64,000 nucleotides of DNA, taken from the NCBI RefSeq assembly GCF_042693015.1, contig NZ_CP170544.1:4154001-4218000 (forward strand). Reading direction: 5' to 3'. The position numbers and the translations under genes were made by a program. Positions 23,937-33,095 of the stretch are shown one piece after another; the stretch's first letter is position 1; every line of letters starts with the position of its first letter. The notes beneath the pieces were generated by a model that worked only from the letters and a program-made list of their open reading frames with translations, made no database searches and was not told the DNA's origin. The DNA comes from Sphingomonas_E sp042693015 (GTDB lineage: Bacteria > Pseudomonadota > Alphaproteobacteria > Sphingomonadales > Sphingomonadaceae).

Positions 23937-24826
23937 GCGAGGATGCCGCCATCCGTCGTCGCCCGTCTGGCCTTGGCCGCGGGCTGTCCGCATTGCTGGG
24001 CGAAGCCGCGCGCGAGCAGCCGCTGAGCGAAGGCGAGGGCCGGGCGCCCGGCGTTCAGATCGTCGCCGTTGCCTCGATCCGGCCGCATCCGGGCCAGCCA
24101 CGGCGCCATTTCAACGAAGAGGCGCTGGAGGAACTGGCGGCGTCGATCCGCATGCGCGGCGTGATCCAGCCGATCGTCGTGCGCCCACACGGCACCGGCT
24201 ACCAGATCGTCGCGGGCGAACGCCGTTGGCGCGCGGCGCAGAAGGCGCAACTTCACGAAGTCCCGGTCATCATCCGCGATTTCAGCGAGGCGGAAACGCT
24301 CGAAGTCGCGCTGATCGAGAATATTCAGCGCGAGGATCTGAACGCGATCGAGGAAGCCGAGGCCTATAATCGCCTCATCCGCGATTATGGCCATACCCAG
24401 GAAGCGCTGGGCCGGCTTGTCGCCAAATCGCGCAGCCATGTCGCCAATCTGCTCCGCCTGCTCGAACTCCCAGCGCCGGTGCGCGCCATGGTTGCCGATG
24501 GCGCGCTGTCGATGGGCCATGCCCGCGCGTTGATCACCTCCGCCGATCCGGAGACGCTCGCGCGCGAAGTCGTCCAGCGCGGCCTTTCGGTGCGTGAGAC
24601 CGAAGGCCTCGCCCGCAAGGCCAAGGGCGCGACCGGCAAGGCGGCCCCGATCGAATATAAGAGCGGCGATTCGGATATCGCCGCGCTCGAACGCCAGTTG
24701 GGCGATATGCTGGGTCTGAAGGTCACGATCCAGCATCAGGGGCAGGGGGGCGCGGTGACGATCACTTATTCCTCGCTCGATCAGCTCGACATGATCTGCC
24801 AGCGGCTGAGCGGCGAACCGATCTGA
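23933..24826 (+). CDS. parB: Chromosome-partitioning protein ParB (CTPase)
   Basis: Binds parS and spreads along DNA as a CTP-dependent clamp. The 297-residue protein has a short N-terminal segment with GLGRGLSALLGEA (the ParA-interacting box), the CTPase domain with GERRWRAAQKA and ENIQREDLNAIEEAEAY, the helix-turn-helix region KSRSHVANLLRLLELP, and a C-terminal dimerisation domain. Its stop codon abuts the holA stop on the other strand without a gap, so transcripts from both sides must end within or past each other. Confidence 0.97.
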   Translation: MSEDAAIRRRPSGLGRGLSALLGEAAREQPLSEGEGRAPGVQIVAVASIRPHPGQPRRHFNEEALEELAASIRMRGVIQPIVVRPHGTGYQIVAGERRWRAAQKAQLHEVPVIIRDFSEAETLEVALIENIQREDLNAIEEAEAYNRLIRDYGHTQEALGRLVAKSRSHVANLLRLLELPAPVRAMVADGALSMGHARALITSADPETLAREVVQRGLSVRETEGLARKAKGATGKAAPIEYKSGDSDIAALERQLGDMLGLKVTIQHQGQGGAVTITYSSLDQLDMICQRLSGEPI

Positions 24827-25855
24827 TCAGCGCATCCGGTGCGCGGCGCGCGCGAGCGCCATGATCTCGGACTCCACGGCGATACCGCCCGGCCCCCCCG
24901 ATCGCATCACCATCCGCCCGGCCTCCGCCATCCGGCCGAGTGCGGTGGCGAGCGCTTGCGGGCTCCAGCGGACGAGCAGGCGGGCGACCTTGTCCTTTTC
25001 CTTCCAGAACACCGCGCGGCCTGACGGGCCGGCCATTACCGCCTCGATCGACTGGCCCTCGGCCACTTCGGCGCGCAGCTGGGTGAGCAGCAGAAGCTGG
25101 CGCTGAAAGGCGCGAACGATCGGGATCGCATCCATCCCGATCCCTATCAGCCGGGCTAGTTCGGCATCCGTCGCCGCCATGTCACCGCCCAACGCCGCAT
25201 CGACCAGCCGGGTGAGATCGCCTTCCTCGCTATCGGCACCGAGCGCATCGATCGCGTCCTCGTCGAGCTCGCGCGGGCGCTCGGGCGCGGCATCCAGAAA
25301 GGCCGCGAACTTGGCGATTTCCTGTTCGAGCACCGCGCGGTCATTGCCCGCTGCGGCTGCGAGCCGACGCGCCACATCGGGGCGGAGTTGCAGGCCATGG
25401 TCGCGGCCGAGCGCGATGGCGATGCGATCGGCGTCGCGCCCCTCAGGCACATAGCTGGCATAAGCCATGGCTGCGTCGCTCGCCGTCGCAAGCTTCAGCA
25501 GCTTCGAATCCTTGCGCAGCGCTCCCGCGACCGCGACCACCGGATTGCCGGCCTGGGGCAGCGCCAACAGCGCGTCGACGGCATCCAGGATCTCGTCACC
25601 CGCCGGATCGATCCAGATGTAGCGGGGACCACCGAACATCGAGATCGCGGCGGCCTCGTCGGCCAGCAGGGCAGGGTCCGCCTTCAGGCTACCAGCGGCC
25701 AGATCGATCTTCTCGGCATCGGCGCCCAGCGGCTTGGCGATGCGCTTCGCCAGCGCGCGCGACGCGGATTCGTCGGGGCCGTGCAGCAGGTAAAAGCGGG
25801 TCGCAGGATCGGCGCGGTCGAGCGCCTGTTCTACCTGCCGCTGAGTGGCCTTCAT
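24827..25855 (-). CDS. holA: DNA polymerase III delta subunit
   Basis: Clamp-loader subunit that opens the sliding clamp. The 342-residue sequence begins FYLLHGPDESASRALAKRI and shows the delta features GGPRYIWIDPAGDE, LRPDVARRLAAAAGND and the C-terminal helical bundle (LARLIGIGMDAIPIVRAFQRQ). It is the terminal gene of DUF3576-leuS-lptE-holA, overlapping lptE by 4 bp. It is convergent and contiguous with parB. Confidence 0.93.
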   Translation of the reverse strand: MKATQRQVEQALDRADPATRFYLLHGPDESASRALAKRIAKPLGADAEKIDLAAGSLKADPALLADEAAAISMFGGPRYIWIDPAGDEILDAVDALLALPQAGNPVVAVAGALRKDSKLLKLATASDAAMAYASYVPEGRDADRIAIALGRDHGLQLRPDVARRLAAAAGNDRAVLEQEIAKFAAFLDAAPERPRELDEDAIDALGADSEEGDLTRLVDAALGGDMAATDAELARLIGIGMDAIPIVRAFQRQLLLLTQLRAEVAEGQSIEAVMAGPSGRAVFWKEKDKVARLLVRWSPQALATALGRMAEAGRMVMRSGGPGGIAVESEIMALARAAHRMR

Positions 25856-26349
25856 TGCCCCGCTTGGGTGCGCTGGGCGTAGAGCGCGAGCCGGGTGACG
25901 ATCTGGTCGGCAATCTCGTTCGCGAGATTTTCGAGCGCGGTCTGCTCCGCGGCGATCGTCGCATATTCGGAGCTGACGACGTCGATGCCGGCGTCCGATC
26001 CGGCCGTCGCGTCGAGCACCACCGTCGAGCCGTCGATCAGCTTGTAGCGCGCGCGCAAGGTCCGCCGTTCACGTGTCACCGCGTTATCGTTGCGCACGCC
26101 GAAGCCGATGAGCTGGTCGTCCAGCTCGATTTCCAACCGATAGCGGTTCTGCCCGCTGCCGCTTGCCGCCAGCCGGTCGTTGATGGCATTGCGGACCAGC
26201 CAGCCCGCCTTGCCCGCGATCGGCGCCACTTCGACACCGTTGAGCGACTGCGCGACAGCGCCCTGGCTGCCGCCGGAATAAAGCGGCTTGAGGCCACAGC
26301 CCGGCAGCGTCAGCGTGGCCGCCAGCAGCAAGGCAAGCCGCAGCTTCAT
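25852..26349 (-). CDS. lptE: LPS-assembly lipoprotein LptE
   Basis: Outer-membrane lipoprotein that plugs LptD during lipopolysaccharide insertion. The 165-residue precursor has a lipobox ending TLPGC (lipidated Cys18) followed by GLKPLYSGG, typical of alphaproteobacterial LptE. The RYRLEIELDDQLIGFGVRND region is the conserved strand. The sandwich position between leuS and holA is the usual proteobacterial arrangement and supports the call. Both neighbours overlap it by 4 bp. Confidence 0.92.
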   Translation of the reverse strand: MKLRLALLLAATLTLPGCGLKPLYSGGSQGAVAQSLNGVEVAPIAGKAGWLVRNAINDRLAASGSGQNRYRLEIELDDQLIGFGVRNDNAVTRERRTLRARYKLIDGSTVVLDATAGSDAGIDVVSSEYATIAAEQTALENLANEIADQIVTRLALYAQRTQAGQ

Positions 26350-28865
26350 GCGACGAGATTCACCAGCCGGTCGGGCACGACGATCACCTTCCTGGGTTCC
26401 CTGCCCTCAAGCAGGCGGATCACCTTGTCCGAACCGAGCGCCAGCGCCTCCAGAGTGGGCTTGTCGGTGCCCTTGGGCGCGGTCAGCGTGTCGCGGAGCT
26501 TGCCGTTGATCTGGATCGCGATCGTCACCTCGTCATCGACCAGCAGCGCCGGATCGGCCACGGGCCAGGCGGCATCGGCGACGAGGCCCTGCTCACCCAG
26601 CAAGCTCCAGGCTTCCTCGGCAAGGTGCGGCACCATCGGCGCGATCAGCCGGACGATCGTGCGAGCCGCAGCGTCCCGTGAAGCCGACGGCTGCGCCTTC
26701 TCGATCGCGTTGGCGAGTTCGTAGAGTTTGGCGACCGCCTTGTTGAAGGACAAAGTCTCCACATCCTCGGCGACGCCGGCGATGGCGCGATGCAGTTTGC
26801 GGTCGAGGTCCTTGTCCTCGCCCTCTGCTCCGGCGGTGCTGCCGGCGATCCGCCACAACCGCTGGACGAAGCGCCACGCGCCCTCGATGCCCGCCTCGCT
26901 CCAGGCGAGATCGCGCTCGGGCGGGCTGTCGGACAGCATGAACCAGCGCACCGCGTCCGCGCCATATTGGTCGACGATCGGCCCCGGATCGACGACATTC
27001 TTCTTGGACTTGGACATCTTCTCGACGCGGCCGAGCGTCACCGCCTCGCCCGTGTCGACAATCATCAGCGCACCGCTCTTGTTTTCGACTTCCTCCGGCG
27101 AAAGCCAGCGGCCGTCCGGCGCCTTGTAAGTCTCGTGCGTCACCATGCCCTGCGTGAACAGGCCCGTGAACGGCTCGGCGACGTCGATCTGGCCGATCCG
27201 CTGGAGGGCACGCGTCCAGAAACGCGAATAGAGCAGATGCAGGATCGCATGTTCGACCCCGCCGATATATTGGCCCACCGGCAGCCATTGCTCGGCCACC
27301 GTGCGATCGAACGGCTTGTCGCTCGGCGCGCTGGCGAAGCGGATGAAATACCAGCTTGAATCGACGAAGGTGTCGAGCGTGTCGGTTTCGCGTCGGGCCG
27401 GCTTGCCGCAGCTCGGGCAATCGACATGTTTCCAGGTCGAATGGCGATCGAGCGGATTGCCGGGAATGTCGAAGCTGACATCCTCCGGCAGCACCACCGG
27501 CAACTGGTTCTTCGGCACACCCACCGGTCCGCAGGCATCGCAATGGATGATCGGGATCGGCGTGCCCCAATAACGCTGGCGCGAAACGCCCCAGTCGCGC
27601 AGCCGCCAGACGGTGGTGCCTGTGCCCCAGCCTTCACCCTCGGCGCGGGCGATTACTGCGGCTTTTGCTTCCTCGACACCCATGCCGTCCAGGAAGCGTG
27701 AATTCACCAGCTTGCCGGGGCCTGTATAGGCTTCGTCCTGAACGGGGACGGAGGCTTCCTCGGGTGTCGGCGCCACGACGCGTTCGACCGGCAGCGCATA
27801 TTTGCGGGCGAAATCCAGGTCGCGCTGGTCATGCGCCGGGCAGCCGAAGACGGCGCCGGTACCATAATCCATCAGCACGAAGTTCGCGACGAACAGCGGC
27901 AGCTTCCACGTGGGATCGAGCGGGTGGATCACCGAAAGGCCGGTGTCATAGCCCTTCTTCTCGGCCGTCTCGATCTCGGCCGCGGCGGTGCCGGTGCGGC
28001 GGCAGTCGTCGGCAAAGGCGTGGAGTTGCGCGTCCCGTTCGGCCAGCGCCAGCGCGATCGGATGATCGACCGAGATTGCCGCGAAGCTCGCGCCGAACAT
28101 GGTGTCGGGCCGCGTCGTGAACACGTCGAAGCTGTCATGCCCTGCCGCCGGTGTCTCCAGCTTGAAGGTGAAGCGCAAGCCCTGGCTCTTGCCGATCCAG
28201 TTTTCCTGCATCAGCCGCACCTTTTCGGGCCACTGGTCGAGCGCGGACAGGCCCTCCAGCAGCTCGTCGGCGAAATCGGTGATCTTCAGGAACCATTGGC
28301 TGAGCTTGCGCCGTTCGACCAACGCGCCCGAACGCCAGCCGCGGCCGTCGATCACCTGCTCGTTGGCGAGCACGGTCATGTCGACCGGGTCCCAGTTGAC
28401 CGCGCTTTCCTTGCGATAGACCAGGCCTGCCGCATAGAGATCGAGGAACAGGGCCTGTTCCTGGCCATAATATTCGGGTTCGCAGGTGGCGAGTTCGCGG
28501 CTCCAGTCGAGTGCGAAGCCCAGCCGCTTCAACTGCGCCTTCATCGCCGCGATATTCTCGCGCGTCCACGAACCGGGATGGACCTTCTTTTCCATCGCTG
28601 CATTCTCGGCGGGCATGCCGAAGGCGTCCCAGCCCATCGGGTGGAGCACTTCCATGCCCCGCATCCGCCGGAAACGGGCGAGCACGTCGCCCATCGTGTA
28701 ATTGCGGACATGGCCCATATGGATGCGCCCCGAAGGATAGGGGAACATCTCCAGCACATAGCTTTTGGGCTTGGGGCTATTGTCGTCGGCGCGGAAGGTC
28801 TCGCGCTCGTCCCATACCGCCTGCCAGCGCTTGTCCGCGGCCTGCGGGTTGAACCGCGTGGTCAT
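26346..28865 (-). CDS. leuS: Leucine-tRNA ligase
   Basis: Class I aminoacyl-tRNA synthetase charging tRNA-Leu. The 839-residue protein shows the HIGH motif as PYPSGRIHMGHVRNY, the editing (CP1) domain with TTRPDTMFGASFAAIS, and KMSKS in VEKMSKSKKNVVDP. The C-terminal anticodon domain ends near PKGTDKPTLEALALG. Length is normal for the family. The start has 13 bp to the DUF3576 stop and its stop overlaps lptE by 4 bp. Confidence 0.97.
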   Translation of the reverse strand: MTTRFNPQAADKRWQAVWDERETFRADDNSPKPKSYVLEMFPYPSGRIHMGHVRNYTMGDVLARFRRMRGMEVLHPMGWDAFGMPAENAAMEKKVHPGSWTRENIAAMKAQLKRLGFALDWSRELATCEPEYYGQEQALFLDLYAAGLVYRKESAVNWDPVDMTVLANEQVIDGRGWRSGALVERRKLSQWFLKITDFADELLEGLSALDQWPEKVRLMQENWIGKSQGLRFTFKLETPAAGHDSFDVFTTRPDTMFGASFAAISVDHPIALALAERDAQLHAFADDCRRTGTAAAEIETAEKKGYDTGLSVIHPLDPTWKLPLFVANFVLMDYGTGAVFGCPAHDQRDLDFARKYALPVERVVAPTPEEASVPVQDEAYTGPGKLVNSRFLDGMGVEEAKAAVIARAEGEGWGTGTTVWRLRDWGVSRQRYWGTPIPIIHCDACGPVGVPKNQLPVVLPEDVSFDIPGNPLDRHSTWKHVDCPSCGKPARRETDTLDTFVDSSWYFIRFASAPSDKPFDRTVAEQWLPVGQYIGGVEHAILHLLYSRFWTRALQRIGQIDVAEPFTGLFTQGMVTHETYKAPDGRWLSPEEVENKSGALMIVDTGEAVTLGRVEKMSKSKKNVVDPGPIVDQYGADAVRWFMLSDSPPERDLAWSEAGIEGAWRFVQRLWRIAGSTAGAEGEDKDLDRKLHRAIAGVAEDVETLSFNKAVAKLYELANAIEKAQPSASRDAAARTIVRLIAPMVPHLAEEAWSLLGEQGLVADAAWPVADPALLVDDEVTIAIQINGKLRDTLTAPKGTDKPTLEALALGSDKVIRLLEGREPRKVIVVPDRLVNLVA

Positions 28866-28878
28866 GGTCGCGGATTCC

Positions 28879-29325
28879 TCAGCCGGAGACGGCGCTGCGG
28901 CGCAGGTCGCGCGCCTTGGTGAGGATGATCTCCTCCAGCTTCTGCACGGTCGCGGCCTGCACCGGCGCGTCGGTCCACTGGCCGTTCTGCATCACCTGGC
29001 GCGATGCCGCGACCCGCAGTGCGTCGGCGCGCAGATCCTGGTCGAGGATCGTCACCGTCACCTTCATCCGCTCGGTCGAAACAGCCGGGTTGACGTACCA
29101 ATCGGTAACGAGGATGCCGCCGTTCGAATCCGCCTGCGCGATCGGCATGCGCGAAAGCGTGTCGAGCGCGGCACGCCATAGATAGGCGTTGACGCCGATC
29201 GTCGTGACCTTGGATGCCGCCAGGTCCGCCTTGGGCCGCTCCTTTCCGCCTCCGCAGGCGGAAAGGGCCACCATCGCCGTCAGGGCAGTGGCCAGGGCAA
29301 GCGTCGAAACGGGCGAACGGAGCAT
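28879..29325 (-). CDS. DUF3576 lipoprotein
   Basis: A 148-residue precursor with a lipoprotein signal ending ALSAC (lipidated Cys24). The mature domain, with KVTTIGVNAYLWRAALDTLSRMPI and DSNGGILVTDWYVNP, is characteristic of DUF3576, an alphaproteobacterial family. It is usually found upstream of leuS and lptE, as here, suggesting an envelope role, though none has been demonstrated to my knowledge. It starts the leuS-lptE-holA transcript. The 254-bp gap upstream is the likely promoter region. Confidence 0.88.
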   Translation of the reverse strand: MLRSPVSTLALATALTAMVALSACGGGKERPKADLAASKVTTIGVNAYLWRAALDTLSRMPIAQADSNGGILVTDWYVNPAVSTERMKVTVTILDQDLRADALRVAASRQVMQNGQWTDAPVQAATVQKLEEIILTKARDLRRSAVSG

Positions 29326-29579
29326 GAAGCAGTCCTTGAGGAGGATACGGTATCGCGGCCGTTATAGATGCTCCCGTCCGCCCCGCAAGCGCGCAACGGC
29401 TCGTCGCAACAAGGGTTGTTTGCATCGCGGCGATCATTGCGTTGCGCCGCTCTAATCGCCAGCAGAGAAAGCTGGCGTGGGTGGAGTTGTGGAATTAGTG
29501 CAACAGGCCGTGCGGATTCGCCGACGAACGGTGGAACCTGCAGGTTTGTTCATGTAAGGCCCAGAGTCGCAGGGAGAGA

Positions 29580-30302
29580 ATGCAAACCATGGTGGTGAGT
29601 CGCAAAGCTGCTGGATGGGCGGGGGTCGCTGTTGCGGCCTGCGCCCTTGCGCTTGCGCCCTCCACCGCCGCGTCGATCAAGTCCGCGAAACAGCGGGCAT
29701 CGGCGATTTCACTGAGCGCGCCGGGGAGCCTCGGCTCCTTCACGCCGGCCGCCGCCAACCCCAAGCTTGCCGCTGCCTTCAGCAGCGCCGGCATTGCGGG
29801 CAGCGGTGGCGGCTTCCGCTTCACGCCCGCTTCGTCGACCACGAATCGGCGCAGCGTGACGGTGGCGGTACGCGCGCGCGCATCGACCAAGGAAGAAGCG
29901 CAGCGGATCGCGTCTTCGCCGTCCACCAGCATCGCGCCGACCGCCTATAATCTTGGCGTCGCCGTCGGCTGGAAGCGATTCGCGCTCACTGGCGAGGTTG
30001 CCCGCGTGGATGGCGCGCTGCTGCCGGGCCGTGAGGCGGTCGATCTTGGCCTCAGCTATAATGCGCCCAAGTGGAGCACCAAGTTCCAGCTCGGCGCCGA
30101 TCGCCCGACCGACGTTCGTTCGCGCCTGATCGGTACTGAAGAATCGGTCTCGGCCGATCTCAGCGGCTCCTATGCGATCACCCGTAACCTCGAGGTTACG
30201 GGCGGTGTCCGCTATCGACTCCAGCGCGATCGCCTGATGCCCGTCGAGGATGATCGCCGCGACAGCCAGGCCGTCTATATCGGAACCGCCTTCAAGTTCT
30301 GA
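29580..30302 (+). CDS. Secreted protein of unknown function, porin-like repeat of beta strands
   Basis: I do not recognise a named family. The 240-residue protein begins at ATG 29580 with GGGAGAGA upstream and a signal peptide (hydrophobic run, ALAPSTAAS). The mature part alternates short amphipathic strands such as YNLGVAVGWKRFALTGEVARV, TKFQLGADR, SADLSGSYAI and LEVTGGVRYRLQ, ending VYIGTAFKF with a terminal phenylalanine. Those are signs of an outer-membrane beta-barrel or of a partial barrel. Upstream 29326-29579 is non-coding with no clear feature beyond a likely promoter. The 3' end overlaps the convergent thiE-like gene by 11 bp. Confidence 0.7.
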   Translation: MQTMVVSRKAAGWAGVAVAACALALAPSTAASIKSAKQRASAISLSAPGSLGSFTPAAANPKLAAAFSSAGIAGSGGGFRFTPASSTTNRRSVTVAVRARASTKEEAQRIASSPSTSIAPTAYNLGVAVGWKRFALTGEVARVDGALLPGREAVDLGLSYNAPKWSTKFQLGADRPTDVRSRLIGTEESVSADLSGSYAITRNLEVTGGVRYRLQRDRLMPVEDDRRDSQAVYIGTAFKF

Positions 30303-30852
30303 TCTTCGTGCCGCCGCCCTTGGCGGCAAAGGCGTCAATTCCTGACCACCCATCGGCACCTAAAGGTTTGAGCCGACGGCCCTTGCGCGAATCCATCCCG
30401 CCGAGCGCGATCACGGCCTTTCTGGTGCGTCCCGCCAACAGCCCGAATCGCACCGGCCCCAAAGCGGGCGCATGGGGATGGGATCGGGTCGGAAAAGCCG
30501 GCGACAGGAAGATCAGGTCGGCATTCTTCGCCGCCACCAGTTCGCGCGCATCATGCGCCGGCGCGGTGCGGATCAGCGGCCGCGCGGCACGCCGGTGCAG
30601 CGATCTGCCGTGCGCACCGTCCGCTTTCCAGGCGATCGCCTGCTTCGTTGGCCCGGCCAGCACCAGCACCAGCCGCCGCGCGCGGGCGATTCGCCTCACT
30701 TTTTCGTAGATTTCCCGCCGCTTGGCTGCGCCATAATGGCGGAACACCACGCCAGCCCCGGCCGGTAGTCGGGCCAAGGCATCCCATAGGGCATCGCCCA
30801 TTCGCGGATCGGTCATCAGCCAGAGGCGCGGGCAAGGCTGGCGGCGGATCAT
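30292..30852 (-). CDS. Thiamine-phosphate-synthase-like TIM-barrel protein (ThiE/TenI family)
   Basis: A 186-residue protein resembling ThiE/TenI, with RLWLMTDPRMG at the N-terminus, the DGAHGRSLHRR segment, LIFLSPAFPTRSHPHA and VIALGGMDSRKGR near the C-terminus. The usual ThiE pyrophosphate-binding residues are only partly present, and the protein is shorter than typical ThiE (about 210), so it may be a TenI-like relative without synthase activity. ATG 30852 is chosen because longer frames run into the divergent yggS gene. The divergent spacing is 22 bp. Confidence 0.7.
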   Translation of the reverse strand: MIRRQPCPRLWLMTDPRMGDALWDALARLPAGAGVVFRHYGAAKRREIYEKVRRIARARRLVLVLAGPTKQAIAWKADGAHGRSLHRRAARPLIRTAPAHDARELVAAKNADLIFLSPAFPTRSHPHAPALGPVRFGLLAGRTRKAVIALGGMDSRKGRRLKPLGADGWSGIDAFAAKGGGTKIRT

Positions 30853-30874
30853 GCGGCTCCCTATAGCAGCGCGC

Positions 30875-31564
30875 ATGGTTCCGCATGAAGATCTTGTCGC
30901 CGATGACGACCTCCCCCCGCTCGAATCGGTGCGCGTCCGCATCGCCCGCGCCGCGCGCGTGGCCGGTCGCAAGTCGGCGGAGATCGAGCTCATCGCCATT
31001 TCCAAGACGCAAGCCGTGGACGCGATCACGCCGCTGATCGCCGCCGGCCATCTCAGCTTCGGCGAGAATCGCGTGCAGGAGGCCGAGGCGAAATGGCCCG
31101 CGCTCAAGGCTGCGACGCCGGCACTCCGTCTGCACCATGTGGGCCAGCTCCAATCGAACAAGGCGGAAGATGCCGTGCGCCTGTTCGATGCGATTCACGG
31201 GGTCGACCGCCTGTCGCTGGTGACGGCGCTGGCCAAGGCGATGGACAAGGTCGGCCGCCGGCCGGACTGCTTCGTCCAGGTCAATATCGGCGAGGAACCG
31301 CAAAAGGGCGGTGCGCTTGTCGCCGATCTGCCAGCGCTGCTCGCCGAAGTCCGCGCCGCCGGCCTGCCGCTTGCCGGGCTGATGGCCGTGCCGCCTGCCG
31401 ATACCGAGGCCGCACCCTATTTCGCGCTGTTGGCCAAGCTCGCGCGCGATCATGGCCTGGCCGGGCTCAGCATGGGGATGTCGGGCGATTATGAGACGGC
31501 CGTGATGCTCGGTGCAACGCATGTCCGCGTGGGCACGGCGTTGTTCGGCGCGCGGGCGGCCTGA
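30875..31564 (+). CDS. YggS/PROSC-family pyridoxal-phosphate homeostasis protein
   Basis: PLP-binding fold-type III protein that controls vitamin B6 pools. The 229-residue product shows ELIAISKTQAVDAI with the PLP lysine (Lys in ISKTQ), the family signature FGENRVQEAEAKW, HHVGQLQSNKAEDAV and the end GLSMGMSGDYETAV with VRVGTALFGAR. ATG 30875 gives a normal length; an earlier ATG at 30851 overlaps the divergent gene's start. The downstream sigma factor begins 13 bp later, but a functional link is not evident. Confidence 0.92.
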   Translation: MVPHEDLVADDDLPPLESVRVRIARAARVAGRKSAEIELIAISKTQAVDAITPLIAAGHLSFGENRVQEAEAKWPALKAATPALRLHHVGQLQSNKAEDAVRLFDAIHGVDRLSLVTALAKAMDKVGRRPDCFVQVNIGEEPQKGGALVADLPALLAEVRAAGLPLAGLMAVPPADTEAAPYFALLAKLARDHGLAGLSMGMSGDYETAVMLGATHVRVGTALFGARAA

Positions 31565-31577
31565 CGCGGGCGCGGCC

Positions 31578-32093
31578 ATGACGACGGCCGGCCTCGAAGC
31601 GGTCTTTTTCGAGAACCGCGATCGGCTGCTCCGCTTCCTCGCCGCCCATGGCGCGGGCGATGCGGCGGAGGATCTGCTGCAGGAATTATGGCTGCGCATA
31701 TCCGCAGCACCACAAGGACCAGTCGGCCAGCCGCTCGCTTATCTTTATCGCGCCGCCAACAATCTGATGGTCGATCGCCACCGCGCCAACCGCACCACCG
31801 AACGCCGCGATCGCGAATGGAGTGATGCCACCGGCTCCACCGCGCCCGGCATATCCGATACGCCCGGCGGCGAACGCACGCTGATCGCGCGCGAACATCT
31901 CCGCCAGGCCGAAGCCGCTCTGGCGGCGCTCGGGCCGCGGGCCGAAACCGCCTTTCGCCGGCATCGGATCGACGGGATTGCGCAGCGCGACATCGCCGTC
32001 GAGCTCGGCGTCAGCCTGTCGACGGTGGAGGCCGATCTGCGTCGGGCCTATCGCGCAATGATCGAGCTCAGGAGCCGCCTCGATGCCGAATGA
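31578..32093 (+). CDS. ECF-type RNA polymerase sigma factor (FecI-like)
   Basis: A 171-residue extracytoplasmic-function sigma factor. Region 2 is seen in RLLRFLAAHGAGDAAEDLLQE with YLYRAANNLMVDRHRANR for core and -10 binding. Region 4 carries the helix-turn-helix RDIAVELGVSLSTVEADLRRAY. It is followed by a FecR anti-sigma gene and a TonB receptor with a signalling domain, so it belongs to the iron-starvation-type (FecI) group. Its ligand is unknown because this pathway depends on the receptor, and no siderophore genes are visible. ATG 31578 is favoured over an in-frame upstream start. Confidence 0.9.
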   Translation: MTTAGLEAVFFENRDRLLRFLAAHGAGDAAEDLLQELWLRISAAPQGPVGQPLAYLYRAANNLMVDRHRANRTTERRDREWSDATGSTAPGISDTPGGERTLIAREHLRQAEAALAALGPRAETAFRRHRIDGIAQRDIAVELGVSLSTVEADLRRAYRAMIELRSRLDAE

Positions 32094-32141
32094 TGCCGCA
32101 CCAAGGTTGGGCGACCGTGACTCCGTCAAAGGGGCGTGGTG

Positions 32142-33095
32142 ATGGATGAAACGGCAATCCGCGAAGCGGCAATCGACTGGCTGATCCGCCAGCGCGACCC
32201 CGCGTTCGCCGAATGGGAGGCGTTTGCCGAATGGCTCGCCAGCGATGAACGCCGCGCGTCCATCTATCATGAAATGGCGGCCGCCGACGCCGACATGGCG
32301 GACCTCCTGGCCGCCGCGCCGCCGCCCGCCGCACCCGTCGTGGCCGCGCAGGCCGACAATGTCATCCCGATCAGCCGTCGTCGCTTCAATGGCTGGCTCA
32401 GCGGAGCCGTCGCCGCTTCGGTGATGGCGATGATGGGCTATGCGGTGTTCCAGGCCCAGCCCTCGCCCTACAGCATCGAAACCGCGGCGGGCGAGCGGCG
32501 CAGCGTCACGCTGGCCGACGGCAGCAAGATCGATCTCAATGGGGCCACCCGCCTCACGCTCGATCGCCGCGATGCGCGCCTCGCCACCCTCGATCGCGGC
32601 GAGGCGCTGTTCACGGTGGTCCACGATGACAAGCGCCCGTTCGTCGTCCACGCCGGTGGCGCGGAACTGCGCGATGTCGGGACCGTCTTCAACGTCGTCA
32701 GCGATCGGGGCGAACTGGCCGTCGCCGTGGCGGAGGGCGCGGTGATCTACAATCCCGATGCCGAAGCGGTGCCGCTTAACGCCGGCCGCACGCTGCGGGT
32801 TCGCAGCGGGGCGTCCGCCATCCTGCTCGGCAACGCCGATCCAGCGGTGATGACGTCATGGCGCCAGAACCGGCTCGTCTATGACGGCGCGCCGCTCGCT
32901 CAAGTAGCCGCGGACATCAGCCGCAATCTTGGCTTCGCCGTTACCGCTTCGCCCGCCGTTGCCGCCCGCCCCTTCCGCGGCGTGATCGCGCTCGACCGTG
33001 AAAGCGACCGTTTCCTCGCCCGCCTCGGCCCCTTGCTTGACGTCAAGGTCGAACGCGGCCAGCAGGGATGGGTATTGACCAACCCCCCACAGTGA
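32142..33095 (+). CDS. FecR-type transmembrane anti-sigma factor
   Basis: A 317-residue regulator that holds or activates the sigma factor next door. The N-terminal cytoplasmic domain (IDWLIRQRDPAFAEWEAFAEWL) is the DUF4880 helix bundle that contacts the sigma factor. One membrane helix spans about residues 84-103. The periplasmic FecR domain starts with ETAAGERRSVTLADGSKIDLN, and the C-terminal part (LVYDGAPLAQVAADISRNLG) is the receptor-contacting secretin/TonB-like fold. ATG 32142 follows two in-frame GTGs and is preferred. The 3' end overlaps the receptor gene by 4 bp if GTG 33092 is used. Confidence 0.9.
   Translation: MDETAIREAAIDWLIRQRDPAFAEWEAFAEWLASDERRASIYHEMAAADADMADLLAAAPPPAAPVVAAQADNVIPISRRRFNGWLSGAVAASVMAMMGYAVFQAQPSPYSIETAAGERRSVTLADGSKIDLNGATRLTLDRRDARLATLDRGEALFTVVHDDKRPFVVHAGGAELRDVGTVFNVVSDRGELAVAVAEGAVIYNPDAEAVPLNAGRTLRVRSGASAILLGNADPAVMTSWRQNRLVYDGAPLAQVAADISRNLGFAVTASPAVAARPFRGVIALDRESDRFLARLGPLLDVKVERGQQGWVLTNPPQ

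Noticed and set aside
27905..27920. CACGTG core in leuS as a third parS site
   Set aside because: The flanks do not match the parS half-sites. A similar CACGTG near the parA end (about 23886) also fails.
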